Origin: a virus
Virus record (IMG/VR): IMGVR_UViG_3300025853_000412
Location: 1 to 30,788 of that record
Direction: 5' to 3' (one strand)
Length of the DNA stretch: 30,788 nt
Below are positions 7,501-13,878 of this stretch, in pieces; the first letter of the stretch is position 1; every line of letters starts with the position of its first letter. A program made the translations under genes and the position numbers. The notes below the pieces were generated by a model that saw nothing but the letters and a program-made list of their open reading frames with translations, had not been told where the DNA came from and did no database searches.

Positions 7501-8151
7501 CTACGAGCGCAACATGATCGATACGCTAGCGGGTGGCCTACCTCGGGATTTAAATAAGACCTGGGTGGCTTTTTTGAAGTCTTCGAGCGTGTAGCGGGTG
7601 GCTAACTTGGTGTATATATCCTTTTCGTATTGATGAGATATTCCATAGACTGCCAGGGCTTCCTGCCACACACGATACAAACTAGTAGGTTTAGCTAATA
7701 CCTCATCATTTGATTTGTTAGTAAGCACTAACTTATCTTTATGTTCTTTAATGGTTTTATCTTGTCGCTCTTTGTCTTGTTGATCCTGGTTAGCTTGGTG
7801 CCAATCGTCAGGATGTGGTGGGTTATTTGGATCGTAGACTATCGCTCTAGGCTTAGCGTGTTTACCTACTGTATAGCTGTTGTTGATTGTTATTAGATAG
7901 CCACGTTGAGTAAGCCAATCAATATGCGCTTTCATGGTTGGCTTTGATATACCCATGTCGTCCGCCATTCTTTCTATGCTGGGCCAAGCATTCCCTTTGT
8001 GATTAGCGTATGAGCATATTGTTAATAGCGCTCGCATTCTCTGAATAGTAAAGCGCTTATCCTGGGCCGCTCGATAAGGAACAACAATATAGATTCTTTT
8101 GTCTTCGGCTATCTCAGGTTTAAAGTCTTCCGGTTTCTTTGGTTCAAGCAT
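7501..8151 (-). CDS. HTH replication-initiator-like or regulatory protein
   Basis: A 216-residue protein with a winged helix-turn-helix at about residues 38-85 (QRMRALLTICSYANHKGNAWPS, then MADDMGISKPTMKAHIDWLTQRGYL), the pattern of phage HTH_36-type proteins often annotated as replication protein O or a transcription regulator. The middle is basic and charged (DQQDKERQDKTIKEHKDKL), and the C-terminal 50 residues form a second small helical domain. It is the second initiator-like protein in the window, besides the one at 11885-12496. The ATG directly follows the T-run of a terminator, and its only ribosome site (GAGGG) lies inside that hairpin. Confidence 0.6.
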   Translation of the reverse strand: MLEPKKPEDFKPEIAEDKRIYIVVPYRAAQDKRFTIQRMRALLTICSYANHKGNAWPSIERMADDMGISKPTMKAHIDWLTQRGYLITINNSYTVGKHAKPRAIVYDPNNPPHPDDWHQANQDQQDKERQDKTIKEHKDKLVLTNKSNDEVLAKPTSLYRVWQEALAVYGISHQYEKDIYTKLATRYTLEDFKKATQVLFKSRGRPPASVSIMLRS

Positions 8152-8179
8152 AAAAAAAGGCCCTCTAAATGAAGGCCTT
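8152..8179 (-). terminator. Strong terminator that also covers a ribosome site
   Basis: On the minus strand AAGGCCTTC, an ATTTA loop and GAGGGCCTT form a nine-pair stem (one G-T wobble; 8157-8179), followed by seven T (8152-8158). It follows the tiny membrane ORF by three bases and ends exactly at the start codon of the next gene. The GAGGG in its 3' arm is the only ribosome-site candidate for that gene. Confidence 0.85.
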
Positions 8180-8182
8180 ATG

Positions 8183-8254
8183 TTATAGCAAATAGAAAAG
8201 TATTGGTGGGATTAGCAGATAGGCAGCGATTGCCAGCGCTTGTACATTGTTCAC
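8183..8254 (-). CDS. Tiny 23-residue membrane peptide
   Basis: A 23-residue frame beginning at GTG 8254, which overlaps the stop of the 63-residue membrane protein in a GTGA. It reads MNNVQALAIAAYLLIPPILFYLL, a single hydrophobic helix with nothing else. Immediate coupling and a terminator three bases after the stop support it being a real last gene of this cassette. It resembles other single-helix phage peptides in form only, and no function can be assigned. Confidence 0.45.
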   Translation of the reverse strand: MNNVQALAIAAYLLIPPILFYLL

Positions 8255-8442
8255 AACCCCATCTTAATCAATAGCCAAGCGCCCAGCTCAGCTAGTCCGA
8301 CAATAACCACCCAAAAGACTAAGCAAACGATTGCTAGGCCCCAGGTCATTGGGTAAACGTCATTTAATTGGACGACTAGATAGCCAAGTAAGCTAGTAAA
8401 GATAAGGTAAAGGCCCATAGCCGCTAATGCTTTAATGGTCAT
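8251..8442 (-). CDS. Small two-helix membrane protein
   Basis: A 63-residue protein with two hydrophobic helices (about residues 5-25 and 33-60), including GLYLIFTSLLGYLVVQL and WGLAIVCLVFWVVIVGLAEL. It overlaps the acidic protein gene upstream by four bases. It is probably an inner-membrane protein. A role in lysis, superinfection exclusion or anti-defence would be guesswork. It is unlikely to be the main holin because it is grouped with early-type genes far from the late operon. Confidence 0.6.
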   Translation of the reverse strand: MTIKALAAMGLYLIFTSLLGYLVVQLNDVYPMTWGLAIVCLVFWVVIVGLAELGAWLLIKMGL

Positions 8443-8879
8443 GAGTGAAATGCCCCGTCTTCAGTGAAGTAATACTCATTCGATTCGCAGAGCTCCTCAA
8501 GCCCTTCATCCGAATAGATATATTCGCCCTCATCATGTAGAAAGCTAAGAGAATTCTCGATATTGAATTCCTTTAGCGCCTGGATAACGTAAATATCATA
8601 GATAACACTTGTTAAAGGTAAATCATCAGGGTTTAATGCTTTTAGCTTTTCATCATCATAGCCAGTTAAGGATATGGATTCGCCGCGATCAGGGAAAAGG
8701 CCAACGGAATAATCTAAATTACCGTCAATTTCATTAGCTAGCGCCTTTAATGATTCGATAAAGTCATTAACGGCAAAATCGCCTAAATCATGCCAATTAT
8801 CCCTTATCCAAGAATAAACGGCCTCTTTATCGGGATGCTGGTCAATGGTATACGCTTGGATTGTTTCTTGCTTAATCAT
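8439..8879 (-). CDS. Highly acidic plasmid/phage-type protein
   Basis: A 146-residue protein with about 33 Asp/Glu against 8 Lys/Arg (net charge near -25), a strong excess for its size. Segments such as ALANEIDGNLDYSVGLFPDRGESISLTGYD resemble hypothetical proteins that I associate with plasmids and phages of marine gammaproteobacteria. Such acidity is typical of DNA-mimic anti-restriction or nuclease-inhibitor proteins, but this is inference. I start it at ATG 8879, preceded by GGGAG, rather than at a GTG 15 bases upstream. It follows the previous stop in a TAATAATG arrangement. Confidence 0.6.
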   Translation of the reverse strand: MIKQETIQAYTIDQHPDKEAVYSWIRDNWHDLGDFAVNDFIESLKALANEIDGNLDYSVGLFPDRGESISLTGYDDEKLKALNPDDLPLTSVIYDIYVIQALKEFNIENSLSFLHDEGEYIYSDEGLEELCESNEYYFTEDGAFHS

Positions 8880-8881
8880 TA

Positions 8882-9247
8882 TTAGCACTCCCACAATTCT
8901 TGAGCCAGGTCTTCAAGGCCCATAGGATCATCATAATATCTAGCGATATATTTATCAGACCACCAATACCCTTCAACGGTTTTTAACTTGGTGTCGATAA
9001 AGATATTAGGGCCACCACCAGCGACCATAAAACGCGCGCCTCTAACGGTTTGCTTGTCTGAATTAACGTAGTATTCAACGTCGTAATAGCCGTCGATATA
9101 ATCGAAAGCGCTGAGAATATCGCCTACTTCATAAAGGCCTTCCCAATAATCGTTTTCTGTTACCTGGTAACCGTTTTCGATTGTTTTAACAATATGGTCT
9201 ACTTGTTCCTGTAATCGGGTATTAGTAGATTTTTTTGCCGTGTTCAT
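8882..9247 (-). CDS. Conserved plasmid/phage-type protein, unknown function
   Basis: A 121-residue acidic, Tyr-rich protein (net charge near -11). The core FDYIDGYYDVEYYVNSDKQ, RGARFMVAGGGPNIFIDT and TVEGYWWSDKYIARYYDDP matches a pattern I know from uncharacterised plasmid and phage proteins (…RGAR.LVA.GGPNIWI.T…VEGYWW…). It is the first gene of a unit with its own strong promoter and palindromic operator. Together with the next acidic gene it may act against host defences early in infection, which is not demonstrated. Confidence 0.65.
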   Translation of the reverse strand: MNTAKKSTNTRLQEQVDHIVKTIENGYQVTENDYWEGLYEVGDILSAFDYIDGYYDVEYYVNSDKQTVRGARFMVAGGGPNIFIDTKLKTVEGYWWSDKYIARYYDDPMGLEDLAQELWEC

Positions 9248-9288
9248 AAGCTATGTTCCTATTTGGTAAATGTTTAGCTTTGTCTTAT

Positions 9289-9327
9289 TGACAAGTGTCA
9301 TTTTAGGAAATTATTGCAACGTGTCAA
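9289..9327 (-). promoter_or_regulatory. Consensus promoter with palindromic operator
   Basis: On the minus strand a perfect -35 TTGACA (9322-9327) and TAAAAT (9300-9305, five of six) are separated by 16 bases. Directly downstream, at the expected start of transcription, lies the 12-bp palindrome TGACACTTGTCA (9289-9300). The TGACA motif recurs in the -35 itself. This looks like a strong promoter blocked by a dimeric repressor and drives the genes from 9247 down to the terminator at 8152-8179. Confidence 0.65.
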
Positions 9328-9345
9328 TACTTTTTTTCAATTATT

Positions 9346-9738
9346 TCAAGGTATTAGGTACTTTTCCCTATATAGGCAAGCAAAGCCCTGGGGCGTTAAT
9401 TCGGCCGTATATTCCAAACCACCGCTGTATTCCAAACCATCGCAGATTCGATTTAACGGCACCACAACCCGCCATTTCTGGTAGTCCAGCTTGTACCACA
9501 GAACAGGATGTAGCCCACCTTGTTCTGCCTGGGCCACTGTCTGTGTCCACCATTGAGCCAGTAGCGGTTTCTTGGCCCGTTTAACTTCTATGGCCCAACC
9601 ATCCAAACCACTGAGGTCAAAGCCACCTGAGCGCCATTGGTCTAGGTTTCTCTCTACCTTTATCCCTAGCTCATCGAAGATAATCTTGGCCACTTCTCTC
9701 TCAGCAGCAGCTCCTTTATTACGGCTATTAATCGCCAT
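9346..9738 (-). CDS. PDDEXK-type nuclease, possible Holliday junction resolvase
   Basis: A 130-residue protein with an N-terminal KGAAAEREVAKIIFDELG helix containing the conserved Glu, followed by GGFDLSGLDGWAIEVKRAKK, which supplies the Asp and the E-x-K of the PDDEXK nuclease core. Phage proteins with this layout are usually annotated as resolvases or VRR-NUC-like nucleases that cut branched DNA before packaging. I prefer ATG 9738 (MAINSRNKG) to an upstream alternative. It overlaps the previous gene by 11 bases. Confidence 0.7.
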   Translation of the reverse strand: MAINSRNKGAAAEREVAKIIFDELGIKVERNLDQWRSGGFDLSGLDGWAIEVKRAKKPLLAQWWTQTVAQAEQGGLHPVLWYKLDYQKWRVVVPLNRICDGLEYSGGLEYTAELTPQGFACLYREKYLIP

Positions 9739-9937
9739 AAAGACTCTCCATTGCCATCTCAATCACTAGCTCAGGATATTGATCCTGTAGCCTGTAAATA
9801 GCCATCTCATCTAACGGGTAGCCTGAGTGCGCCCAGGTAGCATCACAAATAAAGGCATCACAAAAGTCAGGTGCATCCTTTGAATCAACCCCATCGATCA
9901 TAATGTCAACCACTTCTTTTCCATCAAGCGTTACCAT
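9728..9937 (-). CDS. Small acidic phage protein
   Basis: A 69-residue acidic protein with the segment DGVDSKDAPDFCDAFICDATWAHSG, a pattern (GVD…D.PDFCDAFI…A.W) I recall from small uncharacterised phage and plasmid proteins. It is probably translated with its neighbours, overlapping the gene upstream by 14 bases and the nuclease downstream by 11. No function is known to me. Confidence 0.6.
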   Translation of the reverse strand: MVTLDGKEVVDIMIDGVDSKDAPDFCDAFICDATWAHSGYPLDEMAIYRLQDQYPELVIEMAMESLYGD

Positions 9938-10100
9938 TCATCTCCTCCAATAGTCTTTCCAGTGCGTCTCTTCCACGCTTCTTTTCAATCGCATCCTTAC
10001 GAGCATTCCACCAGCCACGTCCATTCTTACGGGCTTGTTCCTTCCAATACCTAGCCTCACACTCAAGCATATATTGAGCCAAGTCGGTCTTCTTATACAT
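9924..10100 (-). CDS. Small phage protein, DUF7696-like
   Basis: A 58-residue basic protein starting at ATG 10100, which overlaps the PAPS-reductase-like stop codon by one base. It begins MYKKTDLAQYMLECEARYW and ends KKRGRDALERLLEEMNGNA. The CEARYW and the KRG…A…L..EM tail recall the DUF7696 family of short phage proteins, but I hold that loosely. It fills what would otherwise be a 160-base gap in a tight operon, which supports it. Confidence 0.6.
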   Translation of the reverse strand: MYKKTDLAQYMLECEARYWKEQARKNGRGWWNARKDAIEKKRGRDALERLLEEMNGNA

Positions 10101-10954
10101 CAATCAAACATATCCAATTGACAATTAAATACCTCACAGGATTCTTCACAAGAACCCGAAGCTGATCGCAATGTCCTTAGTAGCTCTTCACGAGTATTGT
10201 CTTCAAATGCCTCTGTAATCCCGTTAAAGGTCTGATAGTTACGATAGCAAGCCTCATTTGGAATACCTGCTTCTTTTCTGCCAGCAGTAACGTGCATTCC
10301 ATCTCGATACACCATGTCACGCCACTGATCAGCAAGATAAGGTTCATCTCTTTGCCCTAATGCAATTCGATTAGCGCCTTTTTTGATACAGAACACGCAA
10401 TTACCGAGGTAATCAGGCAAGCCTAAGTCGAATGGTTGGTCATACCACCAATCATTAATGTCTTGCTTGTCTTTAACGGATAATTCAGCCAAATAGCGCA
10501 TATTAGGCACATCTTTTAATCGTTTAGGCTCATCAATACGAATGCCAAGCCATGTTGTGTAGTTATCTTTGCCAAACTGATCAATACACCACTTCTTAAA
10601 CGGCATAATCTTCATTACATCAGTACATTTCGGCATAGTTACATGAGGCATACCGTATTTCTTGGTGTAGTCATACCAGGGGATCAGATCAGGCTTACAA
10701 TCCTCTAGTGATACCACATGGTAAGTGGCACTTTTACCTTGCTCTTGAATCACATTGGCTCGAAGGCAAACCAAATCTATCCCAAAGTATTTGACAACAT
10801 TACGGATAAATTCATAAGTTTTTGGATGCTCTGCGCCAGTATCCATAAAGACATAATGCACATCATCAATCTTCCCTGCTTTACGTCTTTGCTCAATCTC
10901 CCAAACAAGATAAGCAGACGTTCTGCCACCACTGAAGCTCACTACATTAGGCAT
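10100..10954 (-). CDS. PAPS reductase / adenine nucleotide hydrolase-like protein
   Basis: A 284-residue protein of the N-type ATP pyrophosphatase superfamily that contains PAPS reductase and DndC. The PP-loop SFSGGRTSAY is at residues 6-15, with FMDTGAEHPKTYEF shortly after as a typical second motif. Cys pairs follow (NCVFCIKKG near residue 187, and CEESCEVFNC near the end), which could bind metal or an Fe-S cluster. Such genes are frequent in phages and sit near replication genes. Known members reduce PAPS, make iron-sulfur cofactors or modify nucleic acids. Its role here is open. It overlaps the helicase gene by eight bases. Confidence 0.8.
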   Translation of the reverse strand: MPNVVSFSGGRTSAYLVWEIEQRRKAGKIDDVHYVFMDTGAEHPKTYEFIRNVVKYFGIDLVCLRANVIQEQGKSATYHVVSLEDCKPDLIPWYDYTKKYGMPHVTMPKCTDVMKIMPFKKWCIDQFGKDNYTTWLGIRIDEPKRLKDVPNMRYLAELSVKDKQDINDWWYDQPFDLGLPDYLGNCVFCIKKGANRIALGQRDEPYLADQWRDMVYRDGMHVTAGRKEAGIPNEACYRNYQTFNGITEAFEDNTREELLRTLRSASGSCEESCEVFNCQLDMFD

Positions 10955-11888
10955 AAATACCTCCTAGACGGTCTTCCACTTGATCATTCTTACTCCACTG
11001 CCTGCCTGGTTCTGGCCAGGGCATAGCACCCATCTTAGGACTAGGAACCCATTGCTGTGAATCCTCATGGAACCAGAATCCCCAAGTACCTTCCCACTCG
11101 CCATGACGGTGCTTAGCGACTCGAATAAAGCCAGTAGGATTACCGTCATCAAGATCACCAATGGTTCTGCGGTGAATTACCAAAAGATTATCAGCCAAAT
11201 CTACAATGGCTCCACTACCCTTAACGTCAAATTTTTGGGGCATCTCTGACTCATTCGGCTGCTTTCTCATATGCAAGATCAAGTGAATGTGGACGTGTTC
11301 ATCCTTTGCAATCTGAGTCAACTTGTTCACAAACTCTTGCTGGGCAGTGTAATCATCAGGCCCAACACCTTTAATCTTTACCAATGAGTCGATGAAAAAA
11401 TGCTTGACACCAAGCTCAGCAGCAGCGTAGTGGATCATTCCGAACAAATTACCCTGCTCTGCATCACCTACTTGGTTATAGATATACACTCTGCCATCTA
11501 GCTGTTCCGTTATAGCGGTTGCATACTCCTTGCTCGGATTACTCATACCACCAGCCTGACGAATCATGCGAGCTAAGGTAGCCTCAGGTAGCATTTCCAT
11601 CGAAGCCACGACAACAGGACGCTCTAACCAGATAGAGGTCATACCCGTTACCAATGACTTACCCATACCATTCACACCAGCCCATAACGTCAACTCTCCA
11701 TCCCTAAATCGGAAGTGTTCGTGGGTTTTATGCCAGGGAAGAGTGTCACCATAGGGCTTTAGAGTCCCTGAGAGACGTTCTAAGGCCTTTTCTAGGTGCT
11801 GGGTAGGTCTATCTACCTTCTGTAGGTATAGATCGCTCTCTCGCTGTTTTAAATACTTCTCAAAATCAATGTCGGGTAGTTCTTTCAT
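10947..11888 (-). CDS. DnaB/Twinkle-like replicative helicase
   Basis: A 313-residue RecA-fold ATPase. Walker A AGVNGMGKS is at residues 70-78 and a Walker B-like KHFFIDSLV at 162-170, followed by ILHMRKQP and VKGSGAIVDLADNLLVIHR, the sensor and arginine-finger regions of DnaB-type helicases. It is shorter than DnaB because it lacks the N-terminal domain, as in T7 gp4-like helicase-only phage proteins. It follows the O-like initiator, which probably loads it, and a zinc-primase protein lies one gene further upstream. I chose ATG 11888, overlapping the previous stop in an ATGA. Confidence 0.85.
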   Translation of the reverse strand: MKELPDIDFEKYLKQRESDLYLQKVDRPTQHLEKALERLSGTLKPYGDTLPWHKTHEHFRFRDGELTLWAGVNGMGKSLVTGMTSIWLERPVVVASMEMLPEATLARMIRQAGGMSNPSKEYATAITEQLDGRVYIYNQVGDAEQGNLFGMIHYAAAELGVKHFFIDSLVKIKGVGPDDYTAQQEFVNKLTQIAKDEHVHIHLILHMRKQPNESEMPQKFDVKGSGAIVDLADNLLVIHRRTIGDLDDGNPTGFIRVAKHRHGEWEGTWGFWFHEDSQQWVPSPKMGAMPWPEPGRQWSKNDQVEDRLGGIYA

Positions 11889-12496
11889 ATCCAATCCGTT
11901 ATCTGCTGCTGTTTAGGTTTTGGTGATGGGTCATTCCATCTCTCACCGTTAAGGTAAGTCGGTGCCATTGGTATGAACTGACGTTGCACACCCTCATAAC
12001 GCTCTTTGGCATCTTTAATGGCTTTCTCTTTGCTCGTCTTGCTTAGCTTGTTCCAAGCCTGACGTGCCTTCTTCTTGCTGTCCTTACGGGGATAGTTTTC
12101 CCAGAACTTCTCGAAGAACTCGTCTTCCGCTTTAGCGGCAGACAATAGTTCTCCCTCTCCCTCTCCCTCTCTCTCTGCGCTAGCATCTTGATAGCACTCT
12201 GCTAGCACGTTGCTAGCAACTTTGAAGAAACCCTGTCGTATCAAGGCTTCCAGACCCTCTTTTATTTCTGACTTCTTCATTCGTAGTCGAAACTCAAGAT
12301 CGTCGAGATCGGCATTGATTTCACTTTTTTCGGACTCACTAGCTAACAACCACAATAACGGTGCAAGTGCTTTTGCAGAGGTTGGTAGCAACATAAAGGC
12401 TCGGTCATTCAGGACATCACGATGGAGCTTAATCCAGGGTGGTGTTCTGTTTCGGTAATGCTGGAATTTATCCCAGTTCTTAGGTCTAATTATCAT
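11885..12496 (-). CDS. Replication initiator, lambda O-like
   Basis: A 203-residue protein. Residues 1-110 look like a winged-helix DNA-binding domain (TPPWIKLHRDVLNDRAFMLL, later LEALIRQGFFKVAS). A low-complexity acidic linker (EREGEGEGE) follows, then a C-terminal part with FEKFWENYPRKDSKKKARQAW. That last motif, with the following YLNGERWND, is common in phage O-type and DnaD-like initiators. It should bind the origin and recruit the helicase encoded next. The gene contains a tandem 11-bp iteron array (12179-12222), just as lambda ori lies in O. Confidence 0.75.
   Translation of the reverse strand: MIIRPKNWDKFQHYRNRTPPWIKLHRDVLNDRAFMLLPTSAKALAPLLWLLASESEKSEINADLDDLEFRLRMKKSEIKEGLEALIRQGFFKVASNVLAECYQDASAEREGEGEGELLSAAKAEDEFFEKFWENYPRKDSKKKARQAWNKLSKTSKEKAIKDAKERYEGVQRQFIPMAPTYLNGERWNDPSPKPKQQQITDWI
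12150..12176. repeat. Polypyrimidine simple repeat (TCTCCC)n
   Basis: Three TCTCCC units then TCTCTCTC form a 27-bp strand-asymmetric tract. In the minus-strand gene it encodes the REGEGEGE linker. It lies two bases from the iteron array and may form an easily opened or triplex-prone segment. Confidence 0.7.
12179..12222. repeat. Four tandem 11-bp iterons, candidate replication origin
   Basis: The plus strand reads GCTAGCATCTT, GATAGCACTCT, GCTAGCACGTT and GCTAGCAACTT in direct succession, each exactly 11 bases with G(C/A)TAGCA at its head. A period of 11 is not a multiple of three, so coding constraints cannot explain it. It would place identical sites about one helical turn apart. The array lies in the initiator gene, as lambda ori does. 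Confidence 0.65.
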
Positions 12497-12909
12497 TAGG
12501 CTGCACCTTGATCCTCAAGGAAGTTCTTCAGCTTGTAGGCTTTTACGATGACCTTCTCGTCAACCACCTCACCAGCTCGAAGCTGAGCTGTCACCAAGCC
12601 AAGATAGGTTCTTGCATACTCAATCTTGTCCTGAGTCTTTCTGCGAGCTGCCATTTCCCGTTGTGCAAAGGCCATTGGATGCTCTTCATGGGCATCAGGA
12701 AACAAATCCTCTAGCGTCAACTGCATAGATTGGACAATTTCTAGGGCAGAACAGCCCGCAAAGCACTTCAGCAGTATCTTGCCATTCGGAGTCTCCGTAA
12801 CGGCTAAAGATGGGTCAGAATCAGCGTGTGCAGGGCAACTACAGAGGTATTGACCCCTTCCCTTTGTCTTGACGTTTTCAAGACGGGCTACAAAGTCTTT
12901 TGCATCCAT
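12496..12909 (-). CDS. Primase-type zinc-binding protein
   Basis: A 137-residue protein carrying a CHC2-like zinc ribbon: CSCPAH near residues 23-28 and KCFAGC near 48-53, separated by a strand pair (DPSLAVTETPNGKILL). This is the DNA-template-reading domain of DnaG-type primases. No TOPRIM catalytic core follows, so it is a truncated primase or a stand-alone zinc-domain partner for the helicase or host primase. The ATG at 12909 has GAGGAAG upstream. A longer frame to 12990 exists but overlaps the Cro-like gene in another frame. Confidence 0.75.
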   Translation of the reverse strand: MDAKDFVARLENVKTKGRGQYLCSCPAHADSDPSLAVTETPNGKILLKCFAGCSALEIVQSMQLTLEDLFPDAHEEHPMAFAQREMAARRKTQDKIEYARTYLGLVTAQLRAGEVVDEKVIVKAYKLKNFLEDQGAA

Positions 12910-12911
12910 GA

Positions 12912-13076
12912 TTACTTCCTCAAATAGGTAGCAATCGCTTGCAAGTCTTCCTTTAACGGGGTCTGTGTTCGGCCAGTGGCAAGTCGCCACAACTTAGAAT
13001 GTTCCATGCCAATGCGCTCGGCAACTACTCGTAGGTTTCGGTCTGTTAATTTGTCTTTTATTTTTTCGTAATTCAT
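12912..13076 (-). CDS. Cro-like HTH regulator
   Basis: A 54-residue protein from ATG 13076, with an AGGAG ribosome site (CAGGAGAAACGT before the ATG). The sequence RNLRVVAERIGMEHSKLWRLATGRTQTP forms a helix-turn-helix of the Cro/CI kind, and the size is that of Cro. It is the first gene of the leftward operon and is divergent from the rightward operon across two promoters with shared repeats, the standard place of an early-control repressor. No CI-like partner is visible in this window. Confidence 0.75.
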   Translation of the reverse strand: MNYEKIKDKLTDRNLRVVAERIGMEHSKLWRLATGRTQTPLKEDLQAIATYLRK

Positions 13077-13093
13077 ACGTTTCTCCTGTTTGA

Positions 13094-13128
13094 GTGCTGC
13101 ATTAAAGCACAAAAAATTAATTTGTAAA
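13094..13128 (-). promoter_or_regulatory. Leftward early promoter and operator
   Basis: On the minus strand TTTACA (13123-13128) and TTTAAT (13101-13106), each five of six to consensus, are 16 bases apart and point into the Cro-like gene. The -10 lies inside an inverted repeat GTGCT…AGCAC (13094-13110) that contains the 8-bp core GCATTAAA. Confidence 0.65.
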
Positions 13129-13130
13129 AG

Positions 13131-13162
13131 ATATTGCATTAAATATTTTTTCCATCTATACT
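13131..13162 (+). promoter_or_regulatory. Rightward early promoter and operator
   Basis: TTGCAT (13134-13139) and TATACT (13157-13162) are separated by exactly 17 bases and drive the plus-strand operon. The -35 overlaps an inverted repeat ATATT…AATAT (13131-13146) that contains a second copy of GCATTAAA. One regulator could thus cover both early promoters. Confidence 0.65.
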
Positions 13163-13189
13163 CAAAGCTCAAACAACAAAGAGGTGAAT

Positions 13190-13393
13190 ATGTACCAAAT
13201 AAGCACACGCCTAAATTATGGTCATCCCGACTATTACAGGGCTATCGACCTGGCAGCTAAATGCACTCGACACGCTATTGACAATGGCCGTCACCACAGT
13301 GCTGAACAGATGGAAGACATCCTGTACTGCCAACCAAGCTATCGAACCTTAAACCTAACAGTGGAGCCTATGTATGTACTGGGACACGCCTGA
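13190..13393 (+). CDS. First gene of rightward operon, unknown
   Basis: A 67-residue protein, MYQISTRLNYGHPDYYRAID onward, rich in His, Tyr and Cys, with no motif I recognise. ATG 13190 follows GAGGTG at good spacing and is preferred to a GTG six bases upstream. It starts about 20 bases after the expected transcription start. Being first in the early operon, it may be an early host-takeover protein, but nothing in its sequence proves that. Confidence 0.55.
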   Translation: MYQISTRLNYGHPDYYRAIDLAAKCTRHAIDNGRHHSAEQMEDILYCQPSYRTLNLTVEPMYVLGHA

Positions 13394-13709
13394 TCGTCAA
13401 ATTGACCCTGACAATGACCCTGACTTGGAAGCAGCATTCGAGGCTTACCTTGATTCAACAGAATATCTGATTGATCTAGGTGATGCGATTGAAGAGCTGA
13501 TTGAGTCAAACCCGTCAATGTTTGGCGAGATCATCCTAGAGCAGCTTATGTCAACTGACTTGCTGCGTTTGATGAACCATCCTGAAACCTTTGGCATTGA
13601 ACTGCGCGAAGACGTGGAACGTGCCTTAACTATCCAAGTGCAAGAGGACGTAGAAAATGAGTGGATTGAAAAGTACCAAGAAGCCCGAAGAGACGGCGGT
13701 TTACACTGA
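13374..13709 (+). CDS. Acidic early protein, unknown
   Basis: A 111-residue acidic protein (many D and E, for example DNDPDLEAAFEAYLDSTEYL and DAIEELIES), mostly predicted helical, with no cysteine and no known motif. The ATG at 13374 has GGAG nine bases upstream and overlaps the previous gene by 20 bases. Its acidity is similar in kind to the proteins at 8439-9247. No function assigned. Confidence 0.6.
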   Translation: MYWDTPDRQIDPDNDPDLEAAFEAYLDSTEYLIDLGDAIEELIESNPSMFGEIILEQLMSTDLLRLMNHPETFGIELREDVERALTIQVQEDVENEWIEKYQEARRDGGLH

Positions 13710-13878
13710 GAACGACTATACGTTAGGGCCATTTGAAGTTGACCCTAACCATGATATCTGGCTTGCCGTTAATGCCATTAGGAATCTTGTCTCTGCTGGT
13801 TATTACGATCAGCACAAAGATATGACCTGGCGTTTGAATGACATTGCTACTCGACTAGAGGAGTCAATGAATGAATAA
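13657..13878 (+). CDS. Small early protein, unknown
   Basis: A 73-residue protein whose core GPFEVDPNHDIWLAVNAIRNLVSAGYYDQHKDMTWRLND suggests two or three helices. It overlaps the previous gene by 53 bases, a long overlap in this genome, and an internal start is possible. I recognise no family. Confidence 0.5.
   Translation: MSGLKSTKKPEETAVYTENDYTLGPFEVDPNHDIWLAVNAIRNLVSAGYYDQHKDMTWRLNDIATRLEESMNE

Noticed and set aside
7406-7594. Plus-strand frame across the direct repeats
   Set aside because: It starts inside the repeat region and runs into the antisense of the HTH gene; composition is low-complexity (Pro/His) with no ribosome site.
12910-12990. N-terminal extension of the zinc-primase protein
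   Set aside because: It overlaps the Cro-like gene in another frame, and the ATG at 12909 has a much better ribosome site.
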